NCBI RefSeq assembly: GCF_003369915.1
Contig: NC_046674.1
Span: 6,386,001 to 6,450,000 of the forward strand
Origin: Drosophila miranda
Taxonomy: Eukaryota; Arthropoda; Insecta; Diptera; Drosophilidae
Direction: 5' to 3'
DNA length: 64,000 nucleotides
The position numbers and the translations under genes are program-made. Below, piece by piece: positions 20,605 to 31,869 of this stretch. The stretch's first letter is position 1, and each line of letters begins with the position of its first letter. The notes under the pieces are model-generated. The model had not been told where the DNA came from. It did no database searches and worked only from the letters and a program-made list of their open reading frames with translations.

Positions 20605-23360
20605 TATAAAATAATCTTAAGTAATAGAATCCTGGAAGATATGGTTACAATTTAATTGAACATATCTACGAAGTTCAATTAAATATTAAATTAATTCCGA
20701 GAAAAATTGACCCTGTGAATATATCATTCTAAATTTAATTAATACTGACCTCTCGCAACATGCTCCACGTGCCAGAAGTGCCACAAGACTCTTCGGACCC
20801 TCGCTAATGATCCGCAAGCCAGGCCAAAGCCTGTCTGTGGCTTATCTCATGGGGACTACTCCCCCCGGTTTCCATCTATGTATATGGCTAATTAGGCTAA
20901 ACAAATTACGGAATATGATTAATAGAGAGCACGGTCTGGCAATTAACTTTTTGCGATAAATACGCAACCAACAACAACATAAATTAAAGCAGATTTATCG
21001 GCCCACCCACTCAGAGAACAGAAAAGAGCCCAAGGGGCAGTTCTGAGGGAAGGATTTGTTTTTTAGCTCTTACCATTTGACAATTCACGTAGTGACATTT
21101 ACATTTTTGATTGCTTCAATATTTCTTGCATTGCTTTCGGCTTTATTGCTGTTGAAGGTGTTGCTGTTGGCCCAGCAGTGAAGAGTATTCCCGGACAAAA
21201 AATGCGACTCGAGAAACGTGTCGTGTAAATTAAAAAGGTTTTTGTTTTTGGGGAGTTTTCGTTTTTGGGTTGCAGACTGATACACGAAAGGTCAGCGAGG
21301 CTTTAAAATTTCCCCGGCCGAGTTTTATGCAAATCATGTTCGGAGAGAGAGGGAGAGGGGCGCCTGGTCTCGTCCCGGGCGTGACAAGGTCTAATTATGC
21401 CGGTCCGTGGTTTCTCTTCTGCCTTTTTCGGTTCAATATCATTTGTGTAAATTGGATGTTGTTCCTTTGCACTCAGCCAGCAGTAAGAGGGAAATTTCAA
21501 TCAAAAGGATTCTCCCTTTCTTCGGCGGGGATTAAAGACAAAGCAAAAGTTCGTGCAACCCACAAACAAAGACCCGATGTATATTATATGTATATCTTCG
21601 CAATTGTTTATGGTATCCGTCCATCCATGCTCCAAAACAGAAATCGGGATGATGGGACGACAGTTTATAGGTTGGGAGATTCGTGCTCAAGCAGCGGGAC
21701 AAATAAAATTGAAGAACAAGAAAAAGCGGTAGGCAAGCGCCCGCACCCGCACCCGCACCAGCACGCGCCCTAGCCAGGTAGTATACCAGGCTCGAGACGT
21801 GGGCCTCTGGACTTCAGGACTCCAGAAGTGACGTGTTTTCCGTTGCAGCAATACTTAACCTTGGATGTATATGGCCGAGGTTACGGCACTCGAGCTATGA
21901 ATTAAATTCCTACCACGACATGACTCCTGCCTGCAGAGATAGCACATGCCAGGATGTACATACCTCTATATCTTCGTCAGAATCCCAAAACCCTTGTGGA
22001 ACGGCGTTCGCTCTGCTGCGGCAGAGAGAAAGCTTTCGCTGCCTTCCAGTCAGCAGCAACTCGCTCTTTGCCGAGAGCTTTCGACTAAAGAGACCAAAGA
22101 GAATTTATGCTTATTAAGAGAACAGGGGCAGCGAAATTACAAAATGTTGCAAAGAAAATGTTCTTGGGGCTATCGTTATACCTAACCAAAGAAACATTCA
22201 TGAAACAGTATACATTTGTATTACATTAAATCTAATATTGCTTTAAGCGAAAAAAATTCTCTTAAATTCTCAAGTCTGGGAAAGTGGCTCAAAGTTCCCA
22301 GCCACACTGTAGACACCAGCACTCGTAATAAATTTCAGTTTAAAGTGACAGTCTTTCTAAGATATTGAAATATCTAAACAAAAACCCGCAATTTGGCCCA
22401 ATATCGGCTAATGGTAGATTTTATTACCACGGAGTTAGGCAACGTAACGCCAGTAACGTACGTCAGACTTTATAAAAAAAAACAGGAAAAAATACCTTGG
22501 TAAATTAACGCTCAATACTTCATATACTAGCACAACAAATGTTATAAAGATAGTCCAAGCCAGTTCGCAGAGTCTTCTAATTTTGTACCCCAACCTCATG
22601 AACCCCCTCTGTTTTTTGGTGTATATCTTTAAAGCCGAACGTTCGATTGCTATCATTTTTTTGGTGAATATAGGGCCACCCTATTAATATTGGAATAAAA
22701 TAATTTTTTTTAAATTCTTTTCTGTAACTTTTTTCGTACGAATCTAGAAATAGTTATATAAAATATTCATCCCCATTCGGTTTTCCGTATCGGGGTTTGA
22801 AGGTGAAATTCAAGCTTTTGAAAATATCAATTCATTGAAATTTTATATAATATGTACATGAGAACATTGCTACTATTGATGTTTTCTTTAAACGCCAATA
22901 CAGCATACTTTCGGTTAAAGTTTTTTATATACGAGTATGTACAGTGCTATGTCATGCAGCTTTCGCCAACGACTTTTGAGGCGGAAAAGTGTTCTCCTAT
23001 TGCATATTTTTAGCTGCAATTTCCTATTGCTATTGCTATTTGAGCTGGTGATTACTGGAGTTCGGCGACAAACTTATGGGCTGTATCTAGAATTTGTTGT
23101 ATATGACTTTTTAATGCTAAGCAAGAAACAATAAGTGCATAACAAATGAGTAAAATAAATGAGATCAAACTCATGTTTGGACTCTCCTCTGGGGACTTCT
23201 GGGATTGCCGGAACTTCTGGGTTGCGGCTGACACATGAGATACGATCCGAACGATCAACAGCCATCATCCCCACATCTTGTACTTCGGGGTGTCGAAACC
23301 TGGAGCGGAGATTGATGGCCGCTTTTCTTGAGTTCCGTTGCCCACGCATATCTCCGCAGC

Positions 23361-23660
23361 ACTATCCAGTTAGTATTAGCCATATGACATTAGACTTTTC
23401 TAACTTTGCTGCGACGAGAGAGTGCTAAAATTAGTCTTCGTAGCCGACTCTAGACACGTCTCCCAGCCTTCAGTCGAAGAACTGAGACACTATTTGTGAC
23501 AAAATGCTGTCAGCCATCTACCAGCTTAACTGAAGAGCCAATCTGATGCATAAATATTCCTCGCTCTCACTGCAAGCTTTTCCCCATAGGGGTATCTCCG
23601 TTTTTGAAGTTAGTCAGTTAGCAAAGTCTAATGTCATACGGCTAATATTAACTGGATAGT
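23361..23660. repeat. Inverted repeat with ~39-bp arms, MITE-like
   Basis: Arm 23361-23399 (actatccagttagtattagc...) is the reverse complement of 23622-23660 with about two to three mismatches. The loop is about 220 bp. No coding capacity. It could be the terminal inverted repeats of a small nonautonomous element. Confidence 0.6.
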
Positions 23661-24210
23661 ATTGCAAAATTTATCGGAGTTGACTTTTTTGACTAAACAA
23701 CATCTACAGCTTAGTTTTCGACGAAACTTTTCGGGGACGGGCACATTTTTTGAGCTATACGTAAAGTAGGAACACTGACTTTAGCTGCTGATTGTGGTCT
23801 CCATGCAAAAAGCGATCAAAAATTAAAAACTTTCTGGCCAACTCTTCCAACACACAGGGGCACACACACAAATGTATAGATATGTAACTTTAGGTGGCTC
23901 TGATTCAGGCACTATTTCTTTTGCCTTTAGGAAGCCACAGAGTACACCCATCCATATGGAGCCAAGAAGAAGGGGGTTCAGTAACAGTCAGGTAGTTAAA
24001 ACTTTTAAATTGAGGGCGGGGATCATTTGTGATTTTCTGTCTGGGCAGAGCGGCAAAAACGGAGAGCAAATCAGAGAGGAAGCGGGCAAAGTTACAGTCA
24101 TGCTAAAAGCGCTCTGTCACTGCTCATTTGTTGCTAATAATTATAAAAGTTTCGTTCAATTCCCCCAAGTGACATAAGTGCCACAAAAAATATAGAAAAA
24201 CTGCTCCAGA

Positions 24211-24217
24211 CTCTCTG

Positions 24218-24270
<53 letters not shown>

Positions 24271-24272
24271 GT
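24211..24272. repeat. (CT)n microsatellite
   Basis: About 60 bp of ct dinucleotides with a few interruptions. Confidence 0.95.
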
Positions 24273-24747
24273 GTAAGTCTGATGGATAATAAGAAGTGGG
24301 GGCGGAAGGCGGCAAAAGTTTAGCAATTGTTTAGTTTGGCCAGATGCGTCGATGGTTTTTGGAAAATGCTTGAAAATGTATGCAGGAGCTCAGATTTCCT
24401 GGAAAATAGTTCTGGCGGCGCTGCACAGCCTAAAAGCTAGCAGTATTAAATTTTTATTTGCTTACTTCATAACAATAGAGGGGAGAGAGGACCCTTTTGT
24501 ATAAGTCATTTAGTTTGTGGACTTGGACCGCAGCCAGAATACTACGCTAGCAAACAAGTCGAAGAAAGCGAGCGCCAAATTGCCTTAAAAGCCTTTTGAA
24601 GTCAAAAGTTTGGCCTGTTTGCGCATAATTATTTACCCATGACATAAAACAAAAATCCCCCGAACCGAACCAGTGTAACCGAATGCACATACAAATATAT
24701 TTTATTATTTTCTTGCAGACACTTGCAGACAAAATTCAGACATCACT

Positions 24748-26976
24748 TTATACGTATTGTCTTGGAAGATTCTGCTCCTGCCCGCCGACGTCCTCATCCT
24801 CAGACCCAGAGCGGAGATTTCCTTCCTTGTCACCGAAAAGTTTACGCTCAGCTATTTCCATCTGGGTCTGGAGAATGGCTGCTATCGTGTAGGTCCTTGC
24901 AATGCGAGCCTTCTGCTGGGCCTGCGCCTTGCGCTCATATTCCTCTTCTTCGTCATCCGTCACGTTCCCCGTTCTCCCCTTGGATGGAACCATATAGCTT
25001 CGTCCTCTCTTGGTACGGACTGAAGCAACAGCAGCAGCCTGAAGATCCAGCTTGCGCTGGATGTTCTCGGCCACGGTGCGCTTCTTGCGCCTGTACTTCT
25101 TCTCACACCCAAATGCTTCCCGTGTGACCCTGATAATGTCCGCATACTCGACGCGAAGGAACTCCCAGAATGTTATCTGTTCTCTACGGTTACGATCTCG
25201 GATTGCTTTGGCTGCGGTAAAGTAGTTGTTGAGTATCGACACGAACACGTTTGTTAGCAGGATGGAGACGGTAAAGGCCATTATGCCGTAGATCAGAAGG
25301 CCCATCATTATGCCGCCGTGAAAGAGCTCTTTCGGCTCGACGTGGCTAGTGAAGCCAAAAGAGAAGCACATGACGGTAGCCATGCCGTGAAGCAGGCTCC
25401 TAAAGTTCTCGTTGTTGTTGCCATTGATGGAGACCGTAGCAATGCCGAATGCCATCATAAAGATGCAGATCACACAGGCCGTGCTGAAGAGGGCTTTCCA
25501 GGCTAAGGCGAGGGTCATCGTAAAGATCTGAAAGATGCTGGCAAACTGCATGACCTTCCACAGTCGCAAGGTGACCAGGCAGACGAGGAAGCCCATTAGC
25601 ATGACGGTAAGCTCGGTTAGGCGCGCCGGTATCCGAAAGTCAATGAACTCATGCGTACTGGCCACCTCTAGTACAGCTAGTAGCTTGGACATAATACCTT
25701 CCCTTAAAACCAACAAGGTCACAACTGTTATGCTGAGTGCCAGGATCAGGAGGTCTATTTTGACCCAGAATCTCTTCAATCGCTTAGGCTCGAACCACAA
25801 GGGCATAATCACTGTTATACCTAGCTCCAGCCAGATAAGCACGTAGATGAGCAAACAAATCATGCCCGCCCATGGAAGGGTCTCCACCGTCTCCGTCAAG
25901 GAAACACTATTGACATTCAAGCTGCTTCGGATAATGCCGAAAGGCAAGTTCTCACACCGAATGCTGCACACACTGAACATATTCGCATCCACGTTGTACA
26001 GCGTGAAGTCTAAGAAGACAGCCGCGGTCCTGACGTCGATCCAATTGTTTTTGTGCAGATATGTGAGCACTTTTAAGCTGTCATCCCTCTTTTTTCGAAG
26101 CGTAGTTACGTAGCCCTTCAGCTCGGGATAGCTGGTAAAGTATCCGTACTGTCTAACGCTAAGGAAACATCTCTCCCAGAAACCAACGAGTTGGGTCATC
26201 GGTAACCAAGGTAAAAAAATAGACCAGTACTTATCGGTGTAGGGCTCTCGTATATGCGGTAAGCTCCAGCCGTCGGTATATTGCTTTTCAGTGTATTCCG
26301 GATCTGTTAAGCCGTACTGTTCTCCAGTGTCCCGTAGCAACCGCATTCGTACTACGCCCAGCAGCTTAGTGCTGTTTACATGGTTCCAGTGCGTCACAAG
26401 ATGAGGATCATTTGACGAGAAGCCATTGATCAGCGTTTGCTCGATGAAGGGATACAGCTGATGCAAAAATAGCACGTGACTTAGGCCAATCGAATTGGTG
26501 TGGTTATACATCATTAGGTTCGTGATGGATTCCCCGTTGTAGTACATGAGCCGGTTCACCATCGCCAGATTTAAAAACAAATGTATTAGGAAGAGCTTTC
26601 CATACACCCAGAGCTCGCGCACAATGGTCCTGTACTTTAGGTTCAGCTCCTCGTTGCGATGTCCCGCCGTGATCATTAGCTGGCTGCGCAAGCTGCGTAG
26701 CCGCAGATTTAGATAGTCCATGCGGTTGTGCCTCTTTGCTTTCCCGTCCGGGACATACGGCCGATACATCTTTGGCCAACAGGCCGTGTCAATGGCTTGT
26801 ATCAAAAACCTTATTGGATCAAAAACCAGGAATTGAAATATCATTACCACCATGAACGACACCAGGATCGCCTTGAATTTTCTGTCCTCGTGCTTTAAAC
26901 CAGAGAACTTCCATATGATTACGAAACACGCGCCGATTAAGCAAAGAGTGACAATATAAATCGCATTACTCGCCAT
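24748..26976 (-). CDS. brv1: Brivido-type TRPP/polycystin-like channel, copy 1
   Basis: Single-exon frame of 742 residues from the ATG at 26976. Hydrophobic segments are at ~7-24, ~38-62 (FKAILVSFMVVMIFQFLVF), ~125-142, ~378-400, ~412-430, ~450-475, ~490-515 and ~555-580. A large extracellular polycystin-type loop (~145-375) lies between the early and later membrane helices, and contains YPELKGYV and CSIRCENLPFGIIRSS. The pore-side stretch GMATVMCFSFGF precedes the last helix (FTVSILLTNVFVSILNNYF). The C terminus is charged and cytoplasmic. This is the brivido/PKD2-like family; in D. melanogaster the brv genes act in cold sensing in antennal neurons. Assignment to brv1 rests on the match to the family and on the acid phosphatase and Cpr76B neighbours. 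The paralogue at 46745-48982 is inverted relative to it. Confidence 0.75.
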   Translation of the reverse strand: MASNAIYIVTLCLIGACFVIIWKFSGLKHEDRKFKAILVSFMVVMIFQFLVFDPIRFLIQAIDTACWPKMYRPYVPDGKAKRHNRMDYLNLRLRSLRSQLMITAGHRNEELNLKYRTIVRELWVYGKLFLIHLFLNLAMVNRLMYYNGESITNLMMYNHTNSIGLSHVLFLHQLYPFIEQTLINGFSSNDPHLVTHWNHVNSTKLLGVVRMRLLRDTGEQYGLTDPEYTEKQYTDGWSLPHIREPYTDKYWSIFLPWLPMTQLVGFWERCFLSVRQYGYFTSYPELKGYVTTLRKKRDDSLKVLTYLHKNNWIDVRTAAVFLDFTLYNVDANMFSVCSIRCENLPFGIIRSSLNVNSVSLTETVETLPWAGMICLLIYVLIWLELGITVIMPLWFEPKRLKRFWVKIDLLILALSITVVTLLVLREGIMSKLLAVLEVASTHEFIDFRIPARLTELTVMLMGFLVCLVTLRLWKVMQFASIFQIFTMTLALAWKALFSTACVICIFMMAFGIATVSINGNNNENFRSLLHGMATVMCFSFGFTSHVEPKELFHGGIMMGLLIYGIMAFTVSILLTNVFVSILNNYFTAAKAIRDRNRREQITFWEFLRVEYADIIRVTREAFGCEKKYRRKKRTVAENIQRKLDLQAAAVASVRTKRGRSYMVPSKGRTGNVTDDEEEEYERKAQAQQKARIARTYTIAAILQTQMEIAERKLFGDKEGNLRSGSEDEDVGGQEQNLPRQYV

Positions 26977-27099
26977 TTAACTATTATCGGGCTTGGGCTT
27001 TGCTTTGCTAATCGGAAAATATTTTCTGTTTCTTTGGACTGAGTTTAGAATGTTGTCTAAGTAATAGATATTCAATGGCTCACTCGATGAAACGGAACA
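24748..27099 (-). repeat. Inverted segmental duplication, left arm (brivido copy 1)
   Basis: The coding region plus about 120 bp upstream matches 46627-48982 in reverse orientation. The upstream match includes tgttccgttt, cgagtgagc, attgaa and gattagcaaagc in the same order. The two arms face outward from a ~19.5 kb interval. Confidence 0.85.
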
Positions 27100-30000
27100 A
27101 AGGGTCGACCCCTAACCTAACTCTTTTCTCTTTCCCTGTCTCTTTCATATTTTGGGTTTCAGTTTTGCCCCCCTTTAGTTAACCTTGCATTTGCCTGGCC
27201 GCGTCGGGTGCCAGCCGTGTACAAGCTATCGTACTATCACAGGGACTTCAATAATCGCTACGCTCCCAGCAGTTGCCACTTAAGCCCATCCGAGCCCCTG
27301 CTGGCACTGCAGCACTCGATGCTGGGGCTGAAGCCGGGGATGGGGCTGGTGCTGGTGCTGGCAATAAAATTCCTAAACCTTTTTTGACAAATGAAACGTG
27401 CAACAAACAAGACGCCCAGGCAGCTGCAGGCCAAGGAGGGAACAGGGTGCAGGAATCTGGACTCAGACTCAGACACAGACCCAGAACCGAGAACCGAGAG
27501 CTCGCTGGAGTGCCAACAAAGATTTATGCATTTTAAAGGCAAGACTACGCTTTATGCGAAACTAAACGGCAAACAGTTTGCGTGAGGAAAGCTTTCACTC
27601 CCCCGTCCCCCCCTCACGCTTCCTCTGTTCGGTGGAAGCGGAAATGAAGCATCGCATGGCTCTGCACAAACTCGGCTGAGGCAAGAGCGCTTTCCAAGGG
27701 GCACGCGGCGGGATCTATTGTGCCTTTTAATAGACTGGAACTACACGGCAGCGCTCCAGAGCCCCGGCCCCATCCTCATCCAGGCATTTTGTTTGCCGGC
27801 AAACATTTGTGCAGCTTATTAATATGCATGCCAGTAGACCCTCCCGCAATCCTACTCGCTGTGCCCAGGATTAGCCCAGGGAACAGGTGCGGCTCCTGCC
27901 GACAATCGGCAAATTTTATCTTCTAGGCCAAGCGCAAAAGTTTTTCGGCCTTCGGTCCGTATCGAAAAGTCGTTAGTAAGCTGACCACAGAAAGATGTGA
28001 GCTAGAGAAAAGTGCAACCTCCAAGAGGGAAACTTCTACTGTCCGGCTGCAGCAGACCACCAGGCAACTGCAACGACAACGGCAGCCGGGCAGCCAAGGC
28101 TCTAGTGTTTTACGTCTTAGTCGCAATCGTCCTCCAGCAGGAGGAGTAAAAAAATGCTAAAGTTTACCCTAAGACTTGCACTTAGCCCGCACAAAAGTTT
28201 GCTCTTTCCATCCAAAGTTTTGTGACTGAGTCGAGGTTTCAGCTCCAGCTCCAGCTCCAGCTCCAGCTCTAAGTAGATTTGTTGGCCTCAGCATGGGCAT
28301 ATGTCTAAGGCAAAAAGAGAGTGAGAAAGAGGGAAAGACGGATGACTGGCATAAGTAACTGCATAATAGGGTTAATAATTATGATAGTCTGGGAAGCAAG
28401 AGAAAAGATCAAATTTATGAATATGAAGTCCCCAGAAGATGAGAGTTGAGTTATTTATGATTGAATTAGGGAAAAGAGTGCACGGATGGTTGCAGATCTG
28501 TAAGGGTTGACAGTAGATGTTTAAAAGTATTGTTAAAGTCATGTTGTTTAAGGAAATGTACTGAAACTATTGTTATCTGTATTACCATCTTAATCATCTT
28601 AAAGTTTCTGTCAAAATCCCATGCAAACACACATGGCGCATACTTAATTCCGGCAACACCCTGCCCGATTTCCCCTCTCCACCTCACTCTCTCTCTCATT
28701 AATCATTGAAGTAGAACAAGTTCGTATAGCTCATGGTCTTATAGATATGTCAGCCACCCACTGCCACTTCCTCATGGCACTTCCTGCAGCCAGCAAATCA
28801 AATTAAGCGAAAATTAAACGGAACAACCAACACACAAGAACTGAATGCAATGGGGAGTGCTCGGAATACATGGGGATTCGTTTATTTTTTGGCAACACAC
28901 ACAACATATGCGTCCCGTTGACAAATAAAGTTTACAGATATGCAAACAGGGAAAAAACCGACTATCCGAGAGAGTGCGACTCTCAGATGGAGATGGAAAT
29001 GGAGAAGGAGAGATGGCAAACGCACACGAGCAAACAATGCCGAGCAGATGCTGGAGATTGGGGACTGGAGGTGGAACTGGAGCTAACGTAGGAGCTGGAA
29101 CAACTCCCCAATGAAATAGTTTATGGTAAACCGCAATGCGAAAAATGTCACCTCCTGGCAAAAATGAGCAAGACAAGGCAACGGAGTATGCAGAGGAAGA
29201 GGAGACGGACAAGGAGAAGGAGAAGGAGTCCCCATCCGACGGGATGGCTGGCTAAACAAGTGCGGAAGTTGTTTGCGTTTGCGTTTGCTGCTGCTGCTGC
29301 TGCTGCTGGCAAAGGGCAAACGGAAGCGGCCTATTGGGCAATGGCAATGACAGGCGACAGTCGACAGGCGGCAGGCGACGCCACAAAGCGGAAATGAGCC
29401 AACTTGGCTACCACATGAGGCGCACTGGGTGCAAGCTGGGATCCATAGTCATAGACACAGCCACAGCCACAGATGATGATGCGGATAATGGAAAATCCAA
29501 AAAAAAATATACCAATCCTAATTCGTAATACCCATAGAAATGGAAATTGGTTCCGTAATACCGATTCAAATCGAGGATGGAGCACTTTTTTAGCCTCTTT
29601 TCGGTTTCAGAGTATTATATGAAAATTCCATGGTTTTGGTTGTGCACATTTTATTATCGGTATTATCGGGGAAAGTGTGGCATGGCAAAGCAGAGAATAC
29701 CCTATGTACCCTGTGTACCAATGTAATGATACAGAGATGTTTGGAAATAATTTGCAACGAGAATGTGGCTTATGATTGTGCCATAAATACATTCATGATT
29801 ATCGTGCGTGGACACAGATACATTTAGCAGGTCATTGCATATTTATTTAGTGCATTTTTTGGGATATTTATGAGATTATAGTTACTAACTTTTTTTTGTA
29901 CAACATATTTGTACAGCGGAAGTGATTTTCAATACATGTTCGACTCTCTGGACAGCTTTCTTTTCTTATTGAAGGGTCATTTTAAATTAGTTTCTAATGA

Positions 30001-30216
30001 GTTTCGCAAGATTTCGGCTCAAGATTCAATGGGTAATCTAGTGACCACTTGAAGAAGTAGATATATTTCACACGACGAGTCAAGTCATTGAACTGTCTTC
30101 AATTACTCTACCCATCATGATTTGTTTTGTTCCGCTCAATCCGCGGCGCGAATCAACACCCTGGGCGGGGTACACCAGTAGTAATAGCCAAGTGGACACG
30201 TCCGCATCGTCTGGAA
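27100..30216. other. Intergenic between brivido copy 1 and Qsox
   Basis: No supported gene. Contains CAGCTC repeats (28243-28268), a short CTG run near 29287-29310 and GA-rich patches. Open frames here are compositional. Confidence 0.55.
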
Positions 30217-31869
30217 ATGATTCGGCCACTCAAGATGAATGCAACGTTGCCAGTTATCATCTGGCTCCTGATCTTGGCCACGGCCAAGGCCAAGGCCAAT
30301 GCTCTGGCAGGTGAGCCAAGTCTCTACAACGAGGCTGACAATGTGATCAATGCCGACACCGATACACTGCTGCCTTATCTGCGGACGACGCCAAACGGCA
30401 AGCTGGTGCAGTTTTTAAACATATTCTGCGGCCACTGCCGACGCTTCGCACCCATCTTCAAGGCTGTGGCACGAGAACTGTACAAATGGAAGAGAGTGCT
30501 CAGCATTTACGCCGTCGACTGTGCCCAAGCGAGAAATGTGGAGGTCTGTCGCGACTTTCAGATCCTTCAGACCCCAACACTGCGCTACTTTCCCCCAGCA
30601 TTCTCTGGAGGCGGGATTGGCATCAACATCCCCACTCTTAGTCCGAAAAAAATGATCGACCTGTTGGCCGGGCATTTGGCGAAAGACATCAATACGAGCC
30701 TGCTACGCTTTGAGCCTCTTACGCCCGACAACAATGTTAATACTACACTCGCAGATCACAAGGGCCCTGGCCATACCGAGGAGTATATAGCACTTGTCCT
30801 ACAGCCGAAGGGCTCGAACATCGGCAGAGACACGATCCTCGAACTGCTACCATATCCTGCGGTGGCGGTTCGCATTGTTGACGATGCTCGTATCTTTTCC
30901 AACTTCGGCTTGGCTCCTCACGATCAGAAGTTGGCCATCATGGACCTGGCCGGCCACATCCATGCGCTGAAGACCGCCCAAGAATCGAGCCAAGCTTATG
31001 CGGCCGGCATTGCCGAGTATCTCGCCCAAATGGGCCGCACTCCGTTGCCCCCCTTATCCACGACCAGAGCACCACACATCAGCAGGATCCGGTACAAGGA
31101 GAAGCAGCAAATACTATCGACTGTGCTACGGAATCCACATATGATCTATAAAGCCGATGTGGAGCAGGCAATCGACATACTGCTGCACATTGAGCTGCCA
31201 AAGGCAGGCCTCATTGAGGGAAATAATCTGACAGCACTGCGAAACATTATCTCCGTCCTAAGACACCACAATCCCCTGAATAAGGAAGGAAAGCTGCTGC
31301 TAACAGGCATACACGATTCCCTAATAACCCAAAAGCGATTGACGGGAAGTGAGTTCGCAGACTTGGTCAAGTCGAAGGAGAAGAAGCTGGTGGAGGATGT
31401 ATTCAAGGGGAAGCGCTTTGTTGGCTGCACGGCCTCGCGTCCCTTCCTGCGAGGCTTCACTTGCTCCTTGTGGACGCTATTCCACTACCTCACTGTCGCG
31501 GCGGCAAAGCCACCAAATTACCTTGCGGCTGGATCAGTGCTCTCGGCCATGCACGGCTTTGCTAAGCACTTTTTCGGCTGTACGGACTGTGCCCAGCACT
31601 TCCTGGCTATGGCAGCGCGCAGACACATCGAGTCGGTGACGGACCACGATTCTGAGATCCTCTGGCTGTGGGAGGCGCACAACGAGGTCAACAACCGTTT
31701 GGCTGGCGATACCACAGAGGATCCCATGTTCCCGAAGATTCAGTTCCCCAGGAAGAAGGATTGCCCCTCCTGCAGAAATGAGAAGTGGAATCAATTTGAA
31801 GTGTTAAATTATCTTAAAACTATCTACGACACACAGAACTTGAGCGACTACGGATACAATGAACTGTAA
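30217..31869 (+). CDS. Quiescin sulfhydryl oxidase (QSOX family)
   Basis: Single-exon frame; the ATG at 30217 gives 550 residues and a hydrophobic signal sequence (LPVIIWLLILATAKAKANA, ~11-29). The frame is open upstream but has no other ATG start. Residues ~35-145 form a thioredoxin domain with the redox motif CGHC at 71-74, preceded by Phe rather than the usual Trp. A degenerate second Trx-like region and a helical segment follow. Residues ~415-540 are the ERV/ALR domain: RGFTCSLWTLFH, the CTDC redox pair, the FAD-contact motif HNEVNNRL, and CPSC. The enzyme oxidises thiols to disulfides with O2 as acceptor, in the secretory pathway or outside the cell. No C-terminal membrane helix is seen. 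AATAAA at 32096-32101. D. melanogaster has several QSOX paralogues and I do not assign one. Confidence 0.9.
   Translation: MIRPLKMNATLPVIIWLLILATAKAKANALAGEPSLYNEADNVINADTDTLLPYLRTTPNGKLVQFLNIFCGHCRRFAPIFKAVARELYKWKRVLSIYAVDCAQARNVEVCRDFQILQTPTLRYFPPAFSGGGIGINIPTLSPKKMIDLLAGHLAKDINTSLLRFEPLTPDNNVNTTLADHKGPGHTEEYIALVLQPKGSNIGRDTILELLPYPAVAVRIVDDARIFSNFGLAPHDQKLAIMDLAGHIHALKTAQESSQAYAAGIAEYLAQMGRTPLPPLSTTRAPHISRIRYKEKQQILSTVLRNPHMIYKADVEQAIDILLHIELPKAGLIEGNNLTALRNIISVLRHHNPLNKEGKLLLTGIHDSLITQKRLTGSEFADLVKSKEKKLVEDVFKGKRFVGCTASRPFLRGFTCSLWTLFHYLTVAAAKPPNYLAAGSVLSAMHGFAKHFFGCTDCAQHFLAMAARRHIESVTDHDSEILWLWEAHNEVNNRLAGDTTEDPMFPKIQFPRKKDCPSCRNEKWNQFEVLNYLKTIYDTQNLSDYGYNEL

Larger units (their letters stand above)
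19182..24747. other. 5.6 kb intergenic region
   Basis: No supported gene. It contains an imperfect 83-bp repeat (20428-20604), an inverted repeat (23361-23660) and a CT microsatellite (24211-24272). The rest looks like ordinary AT-rich fly intergenic DNA. Confidence 0.55.

Noticed and set aside
27258-27542. Short frames on both strands in GC-rich intergenic DNA
   Set aside because: Low-complexity GAGAG and Pro/Arg composition with no motif or promoter.
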